The notes under the pieces are model-generated. The model made no database searches. It was not told the DNA's origin and saw only the letters and a program-made list of their open reading frames with translations. A program made the translations under genes and the position numbers. From the NCBI GenBank assembly GCA_049999805.1, contig JBNGIO010006479.1, positions 50,335 to 74,784 on the forward strand: a stretch of DNA of 24,450 nt, read 5' to 3'. The DNA comes from Folioceros fuciformis (Eukaryota > Anthocerotophyta > Anthocerotopsida > Anthocerotales). Position 1 is the stretch's first letter; the number at the start of each line of letters is the position of its first letter. This document shows, piece after piece, positions 7,447 through 17,439 of this stretch.

Positions 7447-7780
7447 CTTTCACGCAAATACTGCGGGAAGGCTCTCGAGGTGAGATTCTTCTCCTTAAAA
7501 AACCCAGCTGGATCCGGGCCCAAGTCACTGGGAGCCGGGTCTCTTTGCTCAGATGCAATCCCTGTCTTCTTCCCCACTGCAAAGCCTTGACACTGTGACG
7601 TCCCTTGGTGGGGAAGCAGTGAGCTTCAACATGGTGTCTCGGGGAGACCGCATGTCCAGCAGTTGGCCTGGCTGGAGGCATCCCGTCCATTTTTCCATGT
7701 GACCAGAAACTTCCACAGTCAGAAGACTGCCTGGGAAACCACTCGAGCCGAGCGATGGGAAGAGCCCAAGGAGCAGCCAT
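7447..7780 (-). pseudogene. SBE3: Exon 1 of the branching-enzyme pseudogene (transit peptide and N-terminus)
   Basis: The ATG at 7780-7778 has a good context (preceding CCG, following GCT) and opens a stretch rich in Ala, Ser, Arg and His with few acidic residues, as expected of a plastid transit peptide. Near 7580 the reading frame changes. The downstream frame gives VGKKTGIASEQRDP, then DPAGFFKEKN and FPQYLRER, which fits the start of the branching-enzyme N-terminal domain. The exon ends at 7447 (AAAG, then GTACTA), splitting an Arg codon that is completed at 7284. The frame change could be a 1-nt indel or a small unrecognised intron ending at a TTTGCAG; I cannot tell which. Confidence 0.62.
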
Positions 7781-9523
7781 CGGAAAACTACACTACACAA
7801 CTCCGTCTATTTTACACGAGAACCAAATTTCTGGCTGTAACAATTGACGCGCTGGAGGGAGTGGAAAGAGAGAATGTTACATCCACCAGGTTGGCGGGAG
7901 TGACATATGTGGCGGGACCGAACGGAGTTGAAAGGAATGGGATAGAAAGAAAGGATCTCGTCCCTGACGAGAGTTGAACGTGATCCTGTAATTTAAAAAG
8001 GTCGCACGCAGATTCCTGTTCACACTGTATACTACAGGCCGGATGAAGGACGGCATATTCAACCTGTACTCGCCAGGTGCAATCTGGGTCGGCACGGGGC
8101 ACTCTGGCCACCAAGAATGTTTGCCTTGCGCGATCTAAGCCATTCTTGAACCCTTACTGCTCGCTCTGCTTGGTTGGGTGGCGGGTTTCTGCCACTGTTC
8201 TCATCGTCTCTGACAGGGGGTGGGAAAGTTCGATCGCTGAGCCGCATCTAGCGCCTCCTCCCATTCTCTCGCTCTGAGGCACCGTCTAGGGCTTTCAAAC
8301 CCTGGACCCAAAGAACCATATTCTGAAACGTAGCTCCACATGGACCACATCAAGCCAGCTTGCTGGCAGGTGCCGTCGCTGCTTCTTGGATAATTTCACG
8401 CTCGGGTGAAATTATGCTGTGAATTGCACGCTGTGCGCATTTGTATGTGGAAATTCAGCAGACGTTCGTTTCGTTGTAAGGTGCTGGCGAGTTCTTTCTA
8501 CAGTGTCTCAGGATCACCTAAATTTTGCACCTTCAGTGTTGGTAGCAGCTGGGAATCAAGCAAGCGGGCCAGGACGTCAAAAGGTTGATGGTTCTGATTC
8601 AGAAGCGCAGGTGTGAGGAGTCTGATGGGGTGTTTACAATGGAGTTCCGATTGCTCGAGCTATCACATTTTGTCAGAGAAATCTGGCAGTGTCACGTCCG
8701 AAGTGGACAGACCTAGTGGGGCAGATCATTGTCTGTCTTTCTAAAGAGAAGACGAGCAAAGCGAAGAATCCTCACTTTTGGAATGGAAGGTGTACTGCCC
8801 TTGCTCTCGCTCTCTGGCTCTAAATGGCTACGGTACACGGGTTACTTGTGAGTTCGTTCATGGTAGCCTCAGTTTGCTCCCTAGACATCAGCTTTTTGTT
8901 TGGCCCGTCCTTGTCGATCGTCATCTCGATTGTCCCTGTGGTTCACAGCATTCATCACTGAATGATGGGTTTTTTGCGGTCATGGTCGTATTATCTATGT
9001 TTTTGGCAGCTACAGTGAATCGTCGTTCTGTTTCCTTTACTTGCAGGGCAGCTCGAGGCGCAGAAGGAAACCAAGGCATTGCCCTCGGTGGCATTATGTT
9101 CAGAAACAGAGGTATGCAGGTTGTTTCTTAGGTGTTGCGTCATTGCAGCTGCAGCAGTGTGCTTATTTCTCACAGGTGGTAGTTCTTTTAGGGTAACGTG
9201 CATGCAATGCTGGCAGCACGAGCTACGTCTGCCCGAAGGACGGAGGAGATGGAGCTCGGGTGTTTGTTTGGGAATATTCCCGGCTGCTATTTTGGTTGAG
9301 TGCAGGAACGAAAGGATCAATCTAATTGGTTGAAACTCGTAAAGGAGGACGATGCCCTTTCAGACTTCTTCTCCATCTTATTTAAGGGAAAGTCGAAAAC
9401 AATAGAGTACGAATATGACCAGCCTACAGGGAAGGCGCCCAACACGCTGTTCAGCAAAGCGGAGTTGACTGTGGAAGAAGGAGCGGAGGATTGCAAGTGG
9501 ATCCACACGGGCGAAAGTAGAGC
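7781..9523. other. Divergent intergenic region (promoters and 5' leader of the synthase gene)
   Basis: This 1.7-kb spacer separates the start of the minus-strand branching-enzyme pseudogene (7780) from the start of the plus-strand mannosylglycerate synthase (9524), so both promoters should lie here. I see no protein-family match. Near the right end several CAG acceptor-like sites (before 9049, 9176 and 9305) suggest that the synthase mRNA may have spliced leader exons. A frame open from about 9300 to 9584 overlaps the synthase start in another frame and lacks an ATG before the overlap. No TATA box is convincing. Confidence 0.45.
8390..8415. repeat. Perfect inverted repeat (10-bp arms, 6-base loop)
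   Basis: ATAATTTCAC at 8390-8399 is exactly complementary in inverse to GTGAAATTAT at 8406-8415, with GCTCGG between. It lies in the divergent spacer. It could be a protein-binding palindrome or an RNA hairpin. There is no T-rich tail of a terminator, and none would be expected in a plant nucleus. Confidence 0.7.
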
Positions 9524-10813
9524 ATGTCTCTGGTGTGTTTCCCTTTCAAGGAGGAAGATGTGTCTGTGGTCGTGCGGAACATAGAAATTGCCGCATCTCA
9601 CTCAAGCGTTGCTGGAGTGTTGTGCGTGGGGTTCGGACTAGGAGAGACATGGAACGCCGTTGCCTCCAACAAGCCAGCAATTGAGAGCTCCTCCGGCAAG
9701 CGGATCCGCCTCATCCAGCAGAAGCGCCTGGGCAGTTCCCTCAGGGGAGGTAAAGGGGATGGCATGAACACGGCCCTTGCTTTTTTCTTGGAGCATGCTG
9801 AATATTCTCGCCTCCACTTCTACGATGCCGACATTGTTTCCTTCTCTGCGGACTGGATCACTAAGGCTGAGAAGCAGGCAGACATTGGTTACGACGTGGT
9901 ACGCCACTATTTCCCTAGGTCCAGCACGGATGCCATGATAACATGGTTTGTCACAAAAGTTGGTTTTGCTCTTCTGTGGCCGAATTCTGTTCTTCCCAGC
10001 CTGGAGCAGCCCCTTGGAGGTGAGTTGCTGCTGTCGAGGAAAGCTGCCGAAGTCCTGTATAACGACTTACGGGTGCGCTCCCAGAGTGACTGGGGAATCG
10101 ACACACTCTACACTTTTGCTATTGCGCAGGCGGGGTTAAGCATGTTTGAGGTCTACATACCTGAAGGGAAGGTGCACTCCCTTTACGGTGACCTTACAGA
10201 TTTAAGGACTATGCTTGCCGAATGCTTTTCGGCCATACAGTCCCTCAGCGGAGAGACCCTGGAGGGTAGTGCGGGTGTACACCGCATGGAGTATCCTAAG
10301 CCTGTTCCGGAGCTGGTGAAGCAGAAGATTGGGTATGACGTTGAAAAGACTCTTCAACTCCTCAAGAGCAACTGGACTACCCGTCAGGCTGAATTGCTGG
10401 AGCAGCATTTTGATTTAGCGTTGGTTAAGGGTTTGTTGCACGCTAGGGAGTGGCCCTCCTGGACTTTCGCTGATGAGGACGCCTGGGTCGCCGCCTACTC
10501 TGTCTTCCTGGACAATTTTGAGAAGGGCGATTATGACTGGGAGGAGTTGCTCTTCAAGGTGTGGGTGGCCCGTGTTCTCAATCACACTCTGCGCCATGTG
10601 CTGCGAGGATATGACACTGCCCTTGGAACTTTGAGGGAGTTTGTGGCTGATGTTCAGCACCAGGCAGCTTTGCGAACACGGGCTGCCAGTGTAGCTACTA
10701 GTCATCCTATCATGTCTGGTCACACGGCTGCTGAAGGGCTTGCTAATGGGAGGCTGCCCAGAAGGAAGCAACCATGGAATAATCCAGAATCCTTGTGTTC
10801 AGTGCCGGTTTAG
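9524..10813 (+). CDS. MGS: Mannosylglycerate synthase (GT78), single exon, apparently intact
   Basis: The enzyme transfers mannose from GDP-mannose to D-glycerate in one step, giving the compatible solute 2-O-alpha-mannosylglycerate, presumably in the cytosol. The 429 residues align nearly without gaps to the Rhodothermus marinus enzyme (about 397 residues). Visible landmarks are MSLVCFPFKEE at the start, RGGKGDGMNTAL (73-85), the metal-binding D101-A-D103 in LHFYDADIVSF, YFPRSSTDAMITW (129-141), EQPLGGELLLSR, SDWGIDTLYTF with Asp193, YIPEGKVHSLYG with His218, and DWEELLFKVW. The start is firm: the same frame has a TAG at 9518-9520. About 30 extra C-terminal residues are basic and low in similarity. 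There is no signal or transit peptide. It is the only intact gene here and is divergent from the branching-enzyme pseudogene. Confidence 0.93.
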   Translation: MSLVCFPFKEEDVSVVVRNIEIAASHSSVAGVLCVGFGLGETWNAVASNKPAIESSSGKRIRLIQQKRLGSSLRGGKGDGMNTALAFFLEHAEYSRLHFYDADIVSFSADWITKAEKQADIGYDVVRHYFPRSSTDAMITWFVTKVGFALLWPNSVLPSLEQPLGGELLLSRKAAEVLYNDLRVRSQSDWGIDTLYTFAIAQAGLSMFEVYIPEGKVHSLYGDLTDLRTMLAECFSAIQSLSGETLEGSAGVHRMEYPKPVPELVKQKIGYDVEKTLQLLKSNWTTRQAELLEQHFDLALVKGLLHAREWPSWTFADEDAWVAAYSVFLDNFEKGDYDWEELLFKVWVARVLNHTLRHVLRGYDTALGTLREFVADVQHQAALRTRAASVATSHPIMSGHTAAEGLANGRLPRRKQPWNNPESLCSVPV

Positions 10814-12560
10814 TCGGTTATGCGGCGAGGTTGTTATTTGATGTCAGAGCCGATTCGTAGCTGATTTGATTTATGGTGCCGCACCGACCCAGCTGCTTAA
10901 GTTTTAGCTCCACATGTTTTTGCAGAGGTCAGAGAGCTTCAATGAAAGGGAGACTTCATCCGTCATCGATCACACCGAACATTTTGGTACTGGTGGAACT
11001 CCCAGACATAGGATGCCCCGTGCAGGACACAGTATTTTCAAAATTTGTACCCCATTCGATTGGGAAGTTCAGTGATTTAAGCGAGAGCATGATTTCTATC
11101 AGTCTTTTTATCATCTGCAGCTTCATTCCATTCCAACTTCCTTAAGCGCATTGCGGTAGGAAACAGCGGTTGGTTAGACCCGACAAGTTTTCCAGGGAGC
11201 TGACCTCCCATTTAAACTTAAACCAGCGTCTTTATTCTTCTCCAAGTTCTATATTCTCCATTCAGAGGCTTCTCCAGTTGACAAGGCGCATACTCGTACA
11301 CCGGGAGTGTCCCTACGTATGGCCATCGACTACCGGGCCCCCTCGGCAGGTTAGGCCCCGGGTTCCTCGTTCCGGGTTCTAAGGGCCGGTTTCCACGTGG
11401 CCAGGGCCGGTTACGAAAAGCCCGGGCATTGCCACAGGACCGGTGTTTCCATATCACTTGTGACCATGCGCGGTTTGAGATTTGACCACCCACATATTTA
11501 GGTTATAGAATGCGTATTACCTGGTTTGAGACTTGACCACGGTATCTTTAGGTTATAGAATACGCATGACCTGCAATATCCGGGAAGGGCAATAACAATG
11601 TTTGTACCCAATATCGTAGACTATTTCGAAGTTAGCCAATCGCGTGGGAAGTGTCAAAGGCGCACACTAAGTGTCAAAGGTGGGTGGCAAGTGCAGATGG
11701 CCCAAGAGAATTGATTCACTTTTCAGTGCGTGAGAAGGCGTTTCTTGCAGGAAGTGCTAAAGGTACGAGAGAAGTGCTTGGATAGAGGCATCAAATCATG
11801 TTGAACGCAAATTCTGGGATGAGTCCACCCCGAGTTCAGTTCTCTAGGTCTTTGGAGTTTCTCTCAGACTTCCATGCTCAAGATGTGGAGGAGGTGCCGT
11901 GCAGTATTGCATCCCAACCTCCCCAAGTTTCATTCCAATTGGAGGAGCCCACCAAAAAAAAAGAGTGCATTGGACAAAAGCCAAGATCTTGGTTTTGCAA
12001 GCTGAACGTAGAGACGACGTGCAAAGGTTGTTGGTTGGTGGAAACAAAGAAAAGCATAGACCCAGCACAAAGAGGTGGGCCAAGATTGCCTCAACCATGC
12101 AAAAACGGAATATCATGCGCACAGCAAAGTAGTTTCAAGACAAGTGGGAGGTCATACACAGTGATTGGAAAAAGATCTTTGATCACTGAACCCCACCTAG
12201 GCTCTGGCAAGAGCTCGTACTAGGATTTGACTATCCATGAAAAAAAATTGAAGAAATAAGACATTACCATGAGCGAGGATCTCCCCTGGAATCGGACAAC
12301 GCAGATACTTTGCAGCATATTTTGCATACTTTGCAACTAGATGCACTTACAGACAAAATTGATCGTTTTCACAACCTGGACGGTGCATCAATTGATCGAG
12401 GATGTCGCTGCAAGGCTTTGTGATGCGTGCTCAGCCCGGGGCTAGACCTTCGTAGCCTGCACAGGAGATCAGGTGTGAGAGATCTCAAGAGTCACCTCTC
12501 CTCAAGAAGCAAGGGCGCTTCGGCGTAAAGGAAGACACCTGGAGTTGCTCGCGCCTCTCT
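10814..12560. other. Intergenic region between the synthase gene and copia element 1
   Basis: This interval holds the 3' side of the synthase gene and then unassigned DNA. Open frames up to 141 codons (for example 11798-12223) show no family resemblance and are probably chance. A GC-rich patch at 11320-11420 carries short repeats of GGGCCGGTT and CCGGGTTC. A diverged 52-bp tandem repeat lies at 11471-11573. No primer-binding site or LTR of element 1 could be found before 12560. Confidence 0.5.
11471..11573. repeat. Diverged tandem repeat, two units of about 52 bp
   Basis: GGTTTGAGATTTGACCAC at 11471 and GGTTTGAGACTTGACCAC at 11523 each continue through TTTAGGTTATAGAAT and a CGTATTACCT or CGCATGACCT end. 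The units differ by several substitutions, so the duplication is old. No function is evident. Confidence 0.85.
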
Positions 12561-12732
12561 GACTGGCGCGACTCTAGGCAGTGGCATCTTTCGCGCCCCT
12601 CCATCTCCTCTCACCAACCGGTGCACCTATTCCGATTGAAATTGCCCCGGATGCTGGCGGACTCAAATCTCTAGGAGGGTCTTCCAAGCTTGTTGACCTC
12701 TTCGCAGACAGAATTGCTGCTAGCGCCTCTTC

Positions 12733-13690
12733 ATGGAGGAGAACACGGATCCTCTTCCAGACTCTGTCACCAATCATGGTGTTGCTGGGGTCCTCTTTGG
12801 TGGACTAGCGGCATCAGAGGCTTCCTCTTCCCCCGCTTTCTCCCTGTTTGATGAGCTTGCAAGCTTTGCAGGCTCTACAGGGACACAGCCTCCCACGCGA
12901 CCACCTTCAATCGAAGCCGCTGCATCCATCTCACGAGGGATTGGAGCCGCTGCTTCCACTTCCACCTCTGCGCCAGGCGCAGGGCCTTCCAATCCTCTGC
13001 CAACTCAAGGAGTTGGGCTTGGGAATCCTCTGCCTGGACAAGGAGTAGGATTCGCCAACCCTCTGCCTTCTTTTAGAGCCAGATTAGGGAACCCCTATGC
13101 TGGATATGGAGGCAGACTTGGAGCGGTCACTTGGTTCCCCCATGACCGAAGTTGATGCAGTCGCACAGCTGTTGACCAGCCTGCCCAATAGTTACCAGCC
13201 TTTTGTCTCGAGTTATGGAGCATCATTAAGACATGCTGCCAAGGCTATGGCTACTGGACAACCCGTACTGATCAGTTTCACAGACGTTATTGGGGCTTTG
13301 TTTCAGGAAGAGCAGACACGTATAGGCTCTCATTCCAACTCTGGCCGAACTAAAATGGACAAGGTGCTTTACAACTCTAAGTCACGGCCTCCCCACACAA
13401 ACAATAAACACAAGACTAGAAACTCATATGCAGCTGGCCCTTCGAAAGACTCGAAACCAGGTCAAATCAAACGCACTGGCTCCTGCAACTGGTGTAGATC
13501 TGCTGGTCATTGGGAGAAAGAATGCTGTAAAAAGAAATTTGGAGACCCTAAACGAGCTGATCAATCCCAAAAGGGGGCTGCAGCTCATGCCGTTTCCAAG
13601 GCCAGGCCATCTTCAGGCCAAACTTCCGGTAAGCAGCCGGTGGTAATGACAACTTGCTTGTCTACTTCCTCCAAGGTAGATAACTCCTAG
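12733..13690 (+). pseudogene. gag: Element 1 gag (internally deleted, frame-shifted, TAG-terminated)
   Basis: The ATG at 12733 opens a low-complexity Ser/Ala/Pro-rich leader with imperfect repeats of NPLPTQGVGLG and NPLPGQGVGFA (to about 13155). The capsid part of Gag resumes in another frame from about 13110: SLGSPMTEVDAVAQLLTSLP, matching the end of the copia UBN2-type Gag domain. The expected first 150 residues of that domain (as in element 2, DIEAWVKGDCRAR and so on) are missing, so a deletion joins leader and capsid tail. A CCHC zinc knuckle, CNWCRSAGHWEKEC, lies at 13484-13525. A TAG at 13688-13690 separates gag from protease where the uninterrupted family polyprotein has Trp or Gln. 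Confidence 0.8.
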
Positions 13691-15592
13691 TACTTGGACT
13701 CCGGAGCAACGACGCATATTTGCCACAATCGAAGCTTGATGAGCAACTTTGTTCCTCTTCATACCTCTGAGAGGGTGCTGCTAGGTGATGAGCTCATCCG
13801 TTCAGGTCTGAAGATTTTGGGCAACGGTTCCTGTTACTTTCAAAACTCCAATGGCCGGTGTTTCCAACTTGACGAGGTCCTTTATGTCCCTGACATGGCT
13901 AAGCTTTTGCTATCTGTTAGTCAGCTTTTACGGTTAAGTGCCTACACACTCACCTTTACCCCCACTGGCTGTAGCATTTTTCAGACAGGTTCTGTTAAGT
14001 CGCTAGTTGCCAAAGGCCTCTTAGAGAATGACCTTTATCATCTTGGCATGCAATGCGTCCCTACCCGCAGCATTCACCTGGTTGCTAAGTCCCAGCGAGT
14101 TTTAGCACAGCTTTGGCATGCCAGATTAGGTCATGCCAACCAGGACAAGCTGATCCGTATGTCTATCCTCGATTGCTATAGGAAGCCCTTAGCTAAGTGT
14201 TTCAAAGAGCTACCTACCTACACTTCCTGTATTGTCGCTAAGCAAAAAGAACTTCCTTTTCCCTCTACCCCTGCATATCGAACTTCCACGCTTTTAGAAC
14301 TTGTCCACTCTAACATTTCTGGGAAGATCCATGTGGCATCACTCGGAAGTTCTCTTTATTATCTGACCATCACCGACGATTACAGCTGGTACTCTTGGAC
14401 ATTCCCCATGAAACGGAAATCGGATACCTTTCAATATTTCCAAGAATGGCTGGTCATGATTCAGCGCCAAACAGGTTGCCTTCTTCGCTGCCTCCAGTCT
14501 AACAATGGGACTGAATTTGTGAATTCACCTTTCAATGAATATCTGGTAGCACAGGGTATTACTCGTCAGCTCAGCATTCCATACACTTAGGAACAGAACG
14601 GCATCGCTGAGCGTAGGAATCAGGCCTTACTTAATATGACGAGGAGCATGCTTGCCTGGTCTAGATTGAGCAAGGCATAGTGGGCAAAAGCGATTGTCAC
14701 CGCTACTTATATTTTAAACAGACTCCTTACCTCTACTATGCCTGATCGTACGCCCTTTGAAGTCATGTGGAAACGCAAACCTAGCCTTCTTCACCTTTGG
14801 GTTTTCGGGTCCCCGGCTTATGCTCTCATTCATGCTGCCCAACGCAGGAAACTAGATGATAGGACCCGTCCCCTTATTTTTGTCGAGTATGGCAAAGAAT
14901 CTAAGGCCTATAAACTCTATGACCCGCTTACTCGCAATCTGGTTTTTGCCCGCAGCGTTAGCTGTCGGGAGCTCGTTAACTCTGCCCCTTCCTCTGACGG
15001 GCTTGCTCCTGAGTCCTCTTTCGACCAGCCTGAGTTTGATTCTTATCCCTCTGAGTATCCCCAGGACGCTTCCTATGAACTATCCCCTGCCCTTTTTCCT
15101 GTGGCAGTTGGCAGTTCAGGGGGTGGAATTACTCAGCAGCCTGGAATTGCAATACAGTCTGGACAACCATCTGGATTTCAAGCTCCATCACCTGCCCATA
15201 CTATTGACTCACAGTCACAGCCAACCTCAGCTCGACATCAGTTAGTTGTTCAGCCAGTTGCACACTTACCTGTAGAACAGATTAGTGATGCTACACCTGG
15301 TGTAGATGAGACAGATGATGCAACTTCTCAAGCTGATATACCAACAGCTGATCCTGCAGTGGATGATTTTGAGCACGTTCAGCATTTAGATTTCAGAGAT
15401 CAATCCCTCTCACCTATTTATGAACATGAGCAGGCTGCTGAATAGGTTCTCACTTATCTGGAGCCTGAACCAGCTGTGACTGCATCTCCTGTTCTCGAAC
15501 CTGTTGTGGAAGCACGAAGATACCCCATCAGGTTGCGTCCTCCACTAGATCAATGGAGTGAACGACCTTATCAACCTGAAGATTTTTGGTAG
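13691..15592 (+). pseudogene. pol: Element 1 protease and integrase (catalytic Asp residues lost)
   Basis: YLDSGATTHICHN (13691-13729) is the aspartic protease active site. The integrase zinc-binding part reads LWHARLGHANQDKL with two later cysteines around CFKELPTYTSC. In the catalytic core the first Asp of the DDE triad is Asn (VHSNISG, 14312-14314) and the second is also Asn (QSNNGTEF, 14501-14503). The Glu survives (NGIAERRN, 14609-14611). Both changes are GAC to AAC. TAG codons interrupt the core at 14588 and 14678. Downstream, a Ser/Gln/Pro-rich linker (15000-15440) ends in TAG at 15443 and 15590. Confidence 0.85.
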
Positions 15593-17245
15593 CCTCGTTC
15601 AGCTCGACTCTGTGAGGCCTTCTCCACCAGCACTGTTCACCCTGCTGAACCACGCTCATATAAGGAGGCTATAAACGGCAAGGACAAGCATCACTGGATC
15701 CCTTCCATTCAAGATGAATACTATTCCCTCATGAAGAATGAAACATGGGAACTGTGTCCTTTACCTGCTAGACGCAAAGCTGTGAGCTGTAAATGGATCT
15801 TCAAACATAAGCTGAATGCACAAGGAGAGATTGCTAGGTACAAGAGTCGTCTTGTAGCCCGAGGTTTTTCTCAAGTGGTTGGAGTGGACTTCCATGAAAC
15901 TTTCAGCCCTGTTGTGAAAACGCAATCGATCCGCATGATGCTGGCCCTGGCTGCAGCAAGGGACTGGGACTTGGAACAAATGAATGTTTCAACGGCTTTC
16001 CTCTACGGGGATCTCGAGGAAGACATGTACATGGAACAGCCTAAAAGCTTTGTGGACCCTGAGCATCCTACTTGGGTCTGCAAGCTTAAGAAGACGTTGT
16101 ACGGCCTCAAATAGAGTGCATGAGAATGGTACAAGTGAATTGACAAATACTTGAAATCTATTGGGTTCATCCAAAACCCTGCAGATGCAAACGTCTACGT
16201 CTACAACAAAGGAGGATACATGGTTATCTTGGCTCTTTATGTCGATGACGCGATCTTTGCATCAAACAATTAGGAGTTGTTAGACTGGGTAAAAGGGATG
16301 CTCCACAAGCGCTATGACATGAAGGATATCGGTTCTCTTACCTTTGTTTTAGGTGTGCAGCTCATCCGTGACATGACTAATCATACTCTCATCCTGCACC
16401 AGACCAAGTACATTGGTGAGACTCTCCAAAGACTTAATCTGCAGGATGCAAAGTCAGTAAGCACTCTCGGCAGCGTTGGTTTGAAACTTACCTCTATGCA
16501 GAGCCCTCAAGATGAGGTTGATCGTGAGCTTATGAGCATGGTGCCCTATAGGCACGCTGTTGGGTGCCTCAACTACATTAGTTGTTGGACACGGTCAGAC
16601 ATTCAGCACTCGATCAGTGCTGTTTCACAATTCCTTGAAGATCCAGGCCATACTCACTGGGTTGCAGTCAAAAGAATTGTGCGTTACCTTAAGAGTACTT
16701 CCACACTTGGACTCTGCTTCCGAGGCACAAATGAGACTGTTAGCTTGCAGGGTTATTGTGATGCGGACTGGGCGACAGATTCAGATCAAAGATGCAGCAT
16801 CTCTGCTTATTGCTTCCTCCTGTCTGGAGCAGCTATCAACTGGAGCTCAAAGAAACAGGTCTTAGTAGCACTCTCCTCAATGGAAGCGGAATATAAAGCA
16901 CTAACAGATTTAGCAAAAGAGGCCGAGTGGGAACGCACTTTCCTTGCTGGCTTAAACTTTCCATAGAAGATCCCTACCACCATCTATTGTGACAACATGT
17001 CCACTATTGCCCTGGTTGGGAATCCCCGCTTCCATGCATGCACGAAGCACATAGAAATCCACCATCACTTTGTGAGGCACTCAGTGCAGTGGAAGGTGGT
17101 TAGCATTGAGCATATCCCTACAGAGCTAAATATGGCAGACGTCCTCACAAAAAGTCTACCTACGCTCAAGCACGATTTTCATACAGAAGCCTTGGGCTTG
17201 GTAGCCTACAACTCCTACCTGCCCAGCTCTTCTCTACAGTGTTAG
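15593..17245 (+). pseudogene. pol: Element 1 reverse transcriptase and RNase H
   Basis: The reverse transcriptase begins around HHWIPSIQDEYYSLMKNETW, then KAVSCKWIFKHKLN and ARYKSRLVARGFSQ. It includes FHETFSPVVKTQSIRMMLAL and the catalytic YVDDAIFAS (16238-16249). At LYGLK the sequence meets three stops within 27 bases (TAG 16112, TGA 16121, TGA 16136), each matching a Gln or Arg codon of the family by one C-to-T change. RNase H carries YCDADWATDSD, MEAEYKAL and IYCDNMSTIALVGNP, ending near LNMADVLTKSLP. The final stop is TAG 17243-17245. Apart from point stops the frame is unbroken. Confidence 0.88.
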
Positions 17246-17430
17246 CGTGGAGTGATATTTGGACTGTCTGGCCGGATGAAGCTCGACTGCTCTATCTAAT
17301 CAGCCGGAATTACTTGTCCTCTAGCAAGGGCAGCTTTGCAGCTGCAACCAAGTGTGCCAGCCATTTTCGCACCTTCGTGTCCTTGTCTTTAGTTGCGTTT
17401 AACGCCTATCTCCTAACCAATGTCGTGGTT

Positions 17431-17439
17431 AAGGGGGTG
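17431..17439 (+). other. Polypurine tract of element 1
   Basis: AAGGGGGTG stands immediately before TGTTAAG at 17440, the usual position and composition of the plus-strand primer for reverse transcription. It lies about 190 bp downstream of the pol stop. Confidence 0.65.

Larger units (their letters stand above)
295..7780 (-). pseudogene. SBE3: Class-3 1,4-alpha-glucan (starch) branching enzyme, disrupted multi-exon gene
   Basis: Spliced exons on the minus strand follow plant branching enzyme 3 (Arabidopsis BE1/EMB2729 type, plastid, GH13 with CBM48) almost end to end. In order they give a basic serine-rich N-terminus, DPAGFF, the CBM48 core EWAPASRYCSVVGDF, the acidic class-3 insert, PLERIPAWATYVL, LRIYECHVGIS, VTNMFAVSSRFGT, MDIVHSHA (GH13 region I), YQIDGFHFHSL (region II), NIVTIAGD (region III), [11 protein letters not shown] (region IV) and the C-terminal FVFNFHPSASY and VYKLARIWES. 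Exon junctions have GT-AG borders (one GC-AG) and matching phases. Damage: a TAG at 1692-1694, an out-of-register GA repeat in exon 565-644, a frame change near 7580, an internal duplication with a 1.7-kb insert, and Glu to Gly in region III. The family transfers glucan chains to alpha-1,6 branches, although class-3 members have His where active enzymes carry the nucleophilic Asp. This copy is very probably non-functional. Confidence 0.88.

Noticed and set aside
9300-9523. N-terminal extension of the mannosylglycerate synthase
   Set aside because: The synthase frame has a TAG at 9518-9520, six bases before its ATG, and that ATG coincides with the start of the bacterial enzyme.
11798-12223. 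141-codon ORF in the intergenic region as a gene
   Set aside because: No recognisable motif, an adenine run inside it, overlapping open frames on both strands, and no splice or repeat context. Chance ORF is the simplest reading.
13097-17245. Reassignment of TAG to glutamine in this genome (as in some ciliates and ulvophyte algae)
   Set aside because: TAGs occur only in decayed loci that also have TGA stops, frameshifts or lost catalytic residues. The intact synthase gene has none internally, uses CAG freely, and ends in TAG. Deamination of methylated CAG and CGA explains the pattern more simply.
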